Of a stretch of 64,000 nt of DNA, positions 57,756-64,000 are shown in pieces. The notes beneath the pieces are model-generated. The model searched no databases. It worked only from the letters and a program-made list of their open reading frames with translations, and was not told the DNA's origin. The number at the start of each line of letters is the position of its first letter. Position 1 is the first letter of the stretch. A program made the position numbers and the translations under genes. This DNA comes from Pontederia crassipes (lineage: Eukaryota; Streptophyta; Magnoliopsida; Commelinales; Pontederiaceae): positions 47,953,654 to 48,017,653 of the forward strand of contig CM060197.1 of the NCBI GenBank assembly GCA_030549335.1. The letters are read 5' to 3'.

Positions 57756-58931
57756 TTAACTAGAAAAGGTCGGGTAGTAAGCTTCCATGGCGATGCCACA
57801 GAGGCCTTGCGGGGAGGACACACCCCTCGCCATCCGCATGTAGCCTCCTTCCCCCCACGTCGACGACCCCCACGAGTTCTTGATCAGCCAGTAATCGGTG
57901 CCGTCGTCTGCCGTGCCGTAGCCCACCACCGTCACGGCGTGGTTCAGATCTGACCCGCAGGGCCCCGTGAAGATGCCGCTTTTGTAGGAGTGAAAGGCGT
58001 CCCCATGGGCGTCCACGTTGACGGATACCGGTTGATTGGCCACGGCCTGGAGGAGGGCCGCCTCGTCATTTCGAGTTACAGGCTCGTAGCCGCTGATCGT
58101 GGCCGCGCTCGTGTAAACGTTGCTCTTGCAAGTCCCAACAGCTGCTACGTAAGGGTAATCCGATTCGGTGGCTAGGCCGCCATTTTGGGCGATGAAGTCG
58201 AAGGCTTTCGTCATGGAGAGGCCCTTGCAGCCGTTAGCCGGGTCGACGCAGTCCAACAGCTCCTGCTCCGAAAGCGAGATAAGATTTCCCGTTTGGATCT
58301 GGACGAGGCCCTCCATTGCCGCCACAGAGGCGAACGCCCAGCAACAACCTGTTTAGTTTTATCGGCCATGCACGCGCACACATCAGTCCGATGCATGGTG
58401 GTGATCGCATGCTAATCAGAGACAACAGCAGCAGCAGCAGATGGTCTACTTACCGCATGAACCTTGATCCTTGACGGGAGTGACCGCCCCGGCGGCTCTC
58501 CAATCCACCTCCGGCTGTGACGCATCGAAGTTCGCATACCTGAATGCGGCGGTCTCATTGGTCAGAGCAGCCGGAGTGGTCGCGGGCGTGTATCCAGTGT
58601 ACTTGGCATTGACCTCCTCATTGGTGAGATCAGTGAAGTGGTTGATCCCCAGCTTGTACTTGTGCTTCCCCGGAGCAGCGTTGAAGGATTCAATGTACTG
58701 GACGTTGGCCGAGAAGATCTTGAGCCGGCGATCTTTCTCCGCCGAGTCCTTGTACACGCGCCCGTACTGCTGCATCCACTGCTCGTGGCGAGCTTTGGCC
58801 GCTGACAGTTCATCAGGGTGGATCTGCCTCCCAGCCAAAGCGCCGCGCGGAGCGGCCACGAGGGCCAGCACTACGAATAACGTCGCCACAAAGCATTTGA
58901 ATGAAGTAGCAATTGCACTGGTAAAGGCCAT
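57756..58931 (-). CDS. CP5: papain-like (C1A) cysteine protease
   Basis: Exon 1 is 58454-58931, the intron 58349-58453 (105 bp), exon 2 57756-58348; joined they encode 356 aa. Signal peptide ([15 protein letters not shown]), I29 propeptide with ERFNIN pattern, mature start near PEVDWRAAGAV. Active-site Gln156, Cys162 in QGSCGCCWAF, His296 in LNHAVTVVGYG and Asn317 in KNSWG are in place with normal spacing. Two differences stand out. The cleft motif GCxGG reads GCKGL, with Leu at the position of papain Gly66, and there is one extra residue after the Asn motif (NSWGSSTWGE). Both lie at the substrate cleft or active-site loop, so specificity may differ from CP2 and CP6. The promoter block is conserved, with a (CT)n tract further upstream. 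Confidence 0.93.
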
Positions 58932-59037
58932 GGATGTCTACTCAGCGCAGAGGTCGATCGACTTAATTAACTTTGTTGGATCAGAGGCTCTGCACGTACA
59001 TGGACATGGATGATCTCAGTCGGTATGGCAACAGGGA

Positions 59038-59045
59038 TTTATATA
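59038..59045 (-). promoter_or_regulatory. TATA box of CP5
   Basis: TATATAAA on the minus strand, about 110 bp before the start. The distal block at about 59250-59278 reads CTTCTTTGACCGACTTTG on the minus strand. Here the variable position creates a TTGACC W-box core, while the other copies have TTGAGC. Confidence 0.8.
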
Positions 59046-59394
59046 GATGCTCTCGCTTGCATGCATTGCATGGTTGCAGACGCCACTCGAGCGTGGCGTG
59101 GGGGTTCCTGATGACAAGTAATGGTTGCATGCCTAATTCTTCTTTTGGACCAGTGATGCATGGCCACAACGACGTTTTTTTATTTCGTTCCTATGACCAG
59201 TGATCAATATTGTAATGTATGGTTACGTTCACTATATTCAATTATTATCAAAGTCGGTCAAAGAAGTCTTTGGCATCTGTTCTTATTGGGTTATTATTTA
59301 CAATGCATTAATGACCCGATCTACAAGGTGTAGAAATTAACGACCGGAGACGAAAGTATATATACATATATATTTGCGTCAAGAGGGGCCTTCG

Positions 59395-59397
<3 letters not shown>

Positions 59398-59469
<72 letters not shown>
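59398..59469 (+). repeat. (CT)n microsatellite, about 72 bp
   Basis: Uninterrupted CT dinucleotides upstream of CP5, in the middle of the otherwise duplicated promoter flank. The other family members have GGGCCTTTGGTACC followed by a short pyrimidine stretch there. Confidence 0.95.
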
Positions 59470-59472
<3 letters not shown>

Positions 59473-60070
59473 GAACTACGTAGCATATATACGTCTAATT
59501 CTCTTAAAATTCAACCCAGTTTTTTTTTCAAAGTAGAATTTAATAAAAAAGTATGGGATTTCTAGAATTTTTCAAAGCTTGGGTATAGGAACTAATTTGC
59601 CCGCCCCCTAAAACGACGCTAAATTATTGGACGTTGATATGCATTCTACCATTCTTTTTAATTGATATGCTAGAAAAATCATATACTAAGTTCTATTTTT
59701 TTATACTAATTTCTATTTAAAACTTAACAGAAATAAGCAGATAGAATTAATTAAAGATGTTGCATGGAAATTTCTATTTAATTAAAGATCTTTTTCTATA
59801 ACAAGCTATAACTTATCTCATCTCCAATACTCCCCTTCAAGGTGTTGCTATTTAAAAAACTGTAAACCATCTATTGGAAGTAATTTCGCGTCCGCCAGTC
59901 GTCGTTAGCTCCACTTCGTCGCACATGGAGAGTTGCAGAAATCGTCCTATTATGTTTCTGTATTTTCTCTTTGTAACAGTAGTTAATATCGGTTAATCCA
60001 ATTTAGTTACTTCGTATAAATATATTATGTTTTCTTTTAGCATAAATATACTAGATGTAAATAGTGCCTC
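59470..60070. other. CP5 distal upstream region
   Basis: Homologous in part to the CP4 and CP2 flanks (CCCCCTAAAACGACGCTAAATTATTGGA, ATTAAAGATCTTTTTCTATAACAAGCTATAA). No gene is seen. Confidence 0.6.
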
Positions 60071-60430
60071 ATGCATGTAATTTACTTTTCCATTTCAATA
60101 ATATTGTCTTCTTTTTTGGATTGCACTTCTTCGTTTCATCCTCCGAGGAACACACAGGAGCTCAGATTATTGACACGATTTTTGTCGAACATTCCTCTGC
60201 AAGAAAAACTTAGTACACGGGCAAAAAATGATGAGTTCTTTATCAAACCAAAGATGCTGAATGCTCCCCTTCAAGGTGTTGCATGTGATCTTTGTCAGAA
60301 CAATGTGACAGACGAAGCAAATGATGATGATAAAATGACAAAAAAAATTTTCAATGTGCTTATTTTTAGATGTGAAAAGAAGCCTGATTCAAACAAAACA
60401 ACCTCATGGGCAAAAATTGATAAGTGCTGA
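60071..60430 (+). other. Unassigned open reading frame, 119 codons
   Basis: An open frame on the plus strand starts in a hydrophobic stretch and contains HPPRNTQELRLLTRFLSNIP and GVACDLCQNNVTDEANDDD. I do not recognise a family. The right half (CAAATGATGATGATAAAATGACA...) is homologous to 56700-56780, where the frame is not open. This suggests a fragment of something older, or chance. No promoter or splice context supports a gene. Confidence 0.25.
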
Positions 60431-60814
60431 AGCTTTGAAGCAGGATTTCATTTGTAGCTCATTAGGATTTCATGGCATTGAGGATCGATGGTGATCAGTT
60501 GTTGATATTATCATTGGTGATAATAGAATTATACCGAGCTCTAAAGTCACACTAGAATCATGATATTATCATTGCTTCCATCTTGTTATGTTTTTTTTTC
60601 CTTCCTCGTTCATGTTCTCCGCACCTTGGCCCGCCTTGGCAAGATACACCCCACGTTGTCCATTGCCAGCAGCGTGAGTTATGAGGAAGAAAGAAACTAT
60701 AGGCCACTTTCAGCTGACAACAATTTCTTGTTTTATTTCTTTCTAATGCAAGTGAACTCCATGTATCTGTAAATAACTAATCTTGTGGGTTCATCATATA
60801 TATATATACATATA

Positions 60815-60860
<46 letters not shown>

Positions 60861-61235
60861 CTCCCTATAAAAAATACTAATTAATGGGATTAACCCAAAA
60901 AAAAATACTAATGAATGGGAGTTAATAGATTCAACTAAAGTCTTAAATATGATATGAATATGCTTAATTCCATTTTATAAAAAAAACATATCTAGGAAAG
61001 ATTAGGAAACAACAGGGAAACCAAGGGCAGTGTGATCAATCAAGCCACATCTTAATCATACATTCACTAATCTGTATGCGAATGAACATGTTTGAATTAA
61101 TCCGTATACGAACATGTCTTCATTAATCTGTATCGATCTTCATTAACGTGTTTAAATTAATCAAGCTACATCTTAATCGTACATTCACTAATCTGTATAC
61201 GTAGTATGCATGCATGCACGTTTATTTAATTAACT
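60431..61235. other. CP5/CP6 intergenic region with (TA)n microsatellite
   Basis: 60431-60720 is homologous to 56840-57180. A (TA)n run with a few interruptions lies at about 60796-60856. 61040-61200 has repeated AATCTGTAT-ACG and CATCTTAATC-TACATTCACTAATC units, a short duplication about 110 bp apart. No gene is seen. Confidence 0.65.
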
Positions 61236-62401
61236 TCAAACGACTGGGAAGGCAGGTTTCATGGCGATGCCGCAGAGTCCTTCCGGGGCGGACACATCCC
61301 TCTCCAACCTCATGTAGCCGCCCTCCCCCCACGACGTTCCCCACGAGTTCTTGATCAGCCAGTAATTGGTGCCATCGTCGGCCGTGCCGTAGCCCACCAC
61401 CGTCACGGCGTGGTTCAGATCAAACCCGCATTCTCCCGTGAAGATGCCACTGGAGTAGGAATGGAAGTCGGAACTGCCGGCGTCTATGCTGACGGACACC
61501 GGTTGATTGGCCACGGCCTGAAGGAGGGCCGTCTCGTCATTCGGAGTTACGGACTCGTAGCGGCTGATTGTGGCCGCGCTCGTATAAGCATAGCTATTGC
61601 ACGTCCCGGCAGCTTCCACGTAAGGGTAGTCGGATTCCGTGGCGAGGCCGCCGTTTTGAGCGATGAAGTTGAAGGCTTCGACCTTGGAGCCGCCGCTGCA
61701 GCCTTTGTTAGTGGTGACACAGTCCAACAGCTCCTGCTCCGATAGCGAGACAAGATTTCCAGTACTGATCTGGACGACGCCCTCCATTGCCGCTACAGCG
61801 GCGAACGCCCAGCAACAACCTGTTTAATTTTATCTGCCATGTCAGTGCGATAGATCGAGTACACACATTTCAATCAGACACGGCAGCGGCAGCAGTAGCA
61901 GGATGCATGAAAAGCTTAGGAAATGGTCGTCTTACCGCATGTCCCTTGGTCCTTGACGGGAGTGACCGCCCCCAGGGCTCTCCAGTCCACCTCCGACTGC
62001 ACCGCATCGAAATTAGCATACCTGAAAGCCTTGGTCGCATTGGTCACAGCAGCCGTAGCGGTCGAGGGCGTGAATCCGGTGTACTTGGCATTGACCTCCT
62101 CGCTGGTGAGATCAGTGAACTGGTTGATCCCCAGCTTGTACTTGTGCTTCCCCTGAGCGGCGTTGAAAGATTCGATGTACTCGACGTTGGCCGAGAAGAT
62201 CTTGAGGCGGCGATCCTTCTCCGCCGCGTCCTTGTACACGCGCCCGTACTGCTGCATCCACTGCTCGTGGCGATCCTTGACGGTGGACAGCTGCCTACTA
62301 CCCGAAGCGCCGCGAGCGGCCGTGAGGGCCAGGACTGCAAAGAACGCCGCCATTAAACATTTGAAAGAAGCAGCAGAAGCAGTAGTAATCGCCATGGCCA
62401 T
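61236..62401 (-). CDS. CP6: papain-like (C1A) cysteine protease
   Basis: Exon 1 is 61936-62401, the intron 61820-61935 (116 bp), exon 2 61236-61819; joined they encode 349 aa. The start is MAMAITT, where either of two Met codons could be used. Signal peptide (LMAAFFAVLALTAA). The segment between it and the I29 domain is shorter than in the other copies (RQLSTVKDRHEQW), which accounts for the lower length. Gln152, Cys158 (QGTCGCCWAF), His292 (LNHAVTVVGYG) and Asn313 (KNSWGTSWGE) are intact, as is GCSGG. It is the most diverged intact member and lies at the upstream end of the array. Confidence 0.93.
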
Positions 62402-62503
62402 GGGACAAGGAGGAGGGATGTCTACTCGGCGCAGAGGTCGATCGACTGAATTAACCTACACGTAGATGAACTTGGATGATCTCAGACGGTATGGGCGCAG
62501 GGG

Positions 62504-62511
62504 TTTATATA
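62504..62511 (-). promoter_or_regulatory. TATA box of CP6
   Basis: TATATAAA on the minus strand, about 105 bp before the start, with the conserved GCGCCCATACCGTCTGAGATC leader. The distal block is degenerate at about 62738-62760. Confidence 0.8.
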
Positions 62512-63212
62512 CATGCTCTCGCTTGCATGATCGCTTTGCATGGTTGCATACGCCATTGGAACGTGACGTTGGGGGATTCTTGATGACAAAGTAATGATAG
62601 AAATTATCAAGAAACGTCGTTCCAACAGACCCGGGAACCTTCATGCCTAATTAACCCATCTTTCGGGCACAACGACGTTCTTCATTTCGTTCTTACGACG
62701 CGGAACCAAATATAATTTTAATATAACATTTTATCATCACAGTCGCGCAAAGAAGACTTTTCATCTCATTGCATTACATTTTAATGGCCCGACTAGGCGA
62801 CTACAAGGCGTGGAGTCAACGGCCGGAGACGAAACTATCTACCTACTTACGTATGTTTGAAATGAACCTTTCTTTTTCTTTTTGTCAGCATACTGAAAAT
62901 AGATGGCATATTATATTAGGAAATTTCGAAATATTTCATAATCTATTAAAGCTTGGATATAGGAACTTTCCCCACCCTCTAAAATGACGCCTGATTATCA
63001 TTTTATATTCAATTATATATGATAGCATTCATTTTTTATATATTCATCCAATATATGGTGGACAGACATTCATCCAATAATTCTTAATTTGATGACAATA
63101 TATTATTTTATCTCTTAATTTATTTAATTTTATATACCATGTATAACTCATAAAATAAATTAATCTATGGTCGTCAAATTAATGAAGATAAGAGAAAAAT
63201 TTGTTCATCATC
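62512..63212. other. CP6 upstream region
   Basis: 62560-62990 is homologous to the CP1 upstream region (about 10680-11030), including AACGTCGTTCCAACAGA-CCGGGAAC and GGATATAGGAACTTT-CCCACCC. The remainder is AT-rich without recognised features. Confidence 0.7.
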
Positions 63213-63839
63213 CACTACAAGAAAAACGCTGATTACCGACGGTTTTGACCGTCGGTAATTAGCTCAAAAACCATCGGTAACACAATTACCGAAGATTTTT
63301 CAGACGAAATTAATCCGTCGGAAAAACGCTCGTCGCAAATTGATTTGCAACGATTTAAAAAAGATCGTCGATAATTGCGACGATTTGGACCGACGGAAAA
63401 TTTCGATGGTTCCAGCCGTCGAAAATTTTCGACGGTCGTCGAAACCGTCGATCTTTCGATGGTCGAAACCATCGCAAAGAATTTTTTAAAAATAAAAAAA
63501 ATTAGCGGTCGGATCAGGCCGCGGGCGGCCAGATCCGAACGCCCGCGGCCAGATTCGGCCATTGGGGCCGGATCCGGCCGCCAGCGGCGGCCGGATTCAA
63601 TCGGATCCGGCCGCCAACTGTCGAATCCGGCCGCCAGACGGTCGATCCTAATTGTTCTAACTGTCAAAAAATAAAATAATAATATAATAAATTATATAAT
63701 TAATTATTTCCATTTTCGACGGTTACAACCGTCGGAAAATCCATCGAAAATGGAACAGTCGCAAAATTCGTCGCAAATTGCGACGGATTTCAAATCGTCG
63801 GAAATTGCCCATCGAAAAATGACAATTTTTTTTGTAGTG
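63213..63839. mobile_element. CACTA-type non-autonomous element, 627 bp
   Basis: It begins CACTACAAGAAAAACG and ends TTTTTTTTGTAGTG, with ATC on both sides (63210-63212 and 63840-63842). Inside each end are many sub-terminal CGACGG / CCGTCG motifs in both orientations (for example GACGGTTTTGACCGTCGG at 63238-63255). In the centre is a GC-rich block of GCGGCCGGAT / ATCCGGCCGC repeats (63510-63650). It has no transposase. ORFs across it on both strands come from the palindromic repeats. Confidence 0.92.
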
Positions 63840-64000
63840 ATCATTAGAAGATTCCGTTGAACACATATATGATTACTATTTACTATATCAATATATAATT
63901 GATATAGAATCATATAAAAATACAACTATGATATTCGGATGTGCTCGACGGGGGAACATAAAAGTTCAATACAATTACAATACTGATGTTTTTTTTTTAT
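63840..64000. other. AT-rich end of window
   Basis: No feature is recognised. Confidence 0.4.

Overview
This is nuclear DNA from a flowering plant. It has spliced genes with GT-AG introns, TATA-box promoters, CACTA, Copia, Athila-like and other Gypsy elements, LINE fragments and MITEs. The protease genes are GC-rich, especially at third codon positions, inside AT-rich flanks. That fits a monocot, but the species cannot be named from the sequence.

The only genuine host genes I can support are a tandem family of six papain-like (C1A) cysteine proteases of the senescence-associated SAG12/SAG39 type, all on the minus strand. They are CP1 (8975-10493, pseudogene), CP2 (34738-35922, intact, 354 aa), CP3 (43694-44881, intact, 355 aa), CP4 (52869-53981, pseudogene), CP5 (57756-58931, intact, 356 aa) and CP6 (61236-62401, intact, 349 aa). 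Each has two exons. The single intron of about 105-120 bp splits the codon just upstream of the catalytic Cys. All share a core promoter block with a TATA box roughly 100-120 bp upstream of the start codon and a distal conserved block. The family arose by tandem duplication of gene plus flanks. CP3 and CP4 are the most similar pair, and they share an unusual three-residue insertion next to the active-site Cys.

The rest is mobile DNA. From 1 to 4657 lies the 3' part of a CACTA element (decayed TNP2-like and TNPA-like genes, terminal CACTACAAGAAAA repeat), inserted in the gag of a decayed Copia element (4658-8935). That Copia sits just downstream of CP1. CP1 exon 2 is split by a complete 459-bp TRIM element with a 5-bp target duplication. 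Between CP1 and CP2 is a 22.5-kb nested stack. A gag-only Gypsy element with 3-kb LTRs (11969-34490, target duplication AGATT) carries inside it a full-length 10.4-kb Athila-like element (15505-25902, target duplication TTACT). Its right LTR holds a solo LTR of the same Athila family (27926-29024, target duplication GATTT) and a probable second solo LTR (31320-34133).

Between CP2 and CP3 are a 5'-truncated LINE with poly(A) and target duplication, a GC-rich long-terminal-inverted-repeat element (38781-40967) and a second LINE remnant. Between CP3 and CP4 are a decayed Gypsy pol fragment, a roughly 45-bp-period degenerate minisatellite enclosing a compositionally foreign 340-bp island, and a MITE. 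Upstream of CP4 the promoter region is duplicated in tandem, leaving an orphan promoter, and one copy carries a 317-bp MITE. A 627-bp CACTA-type MITE lies near the right end. I found no RNA genes and no CRISPR array. The strongest leads are active-site divergence among the array proteases and the gene-plus-promoter duplication history, which several empty sites let one read directly.
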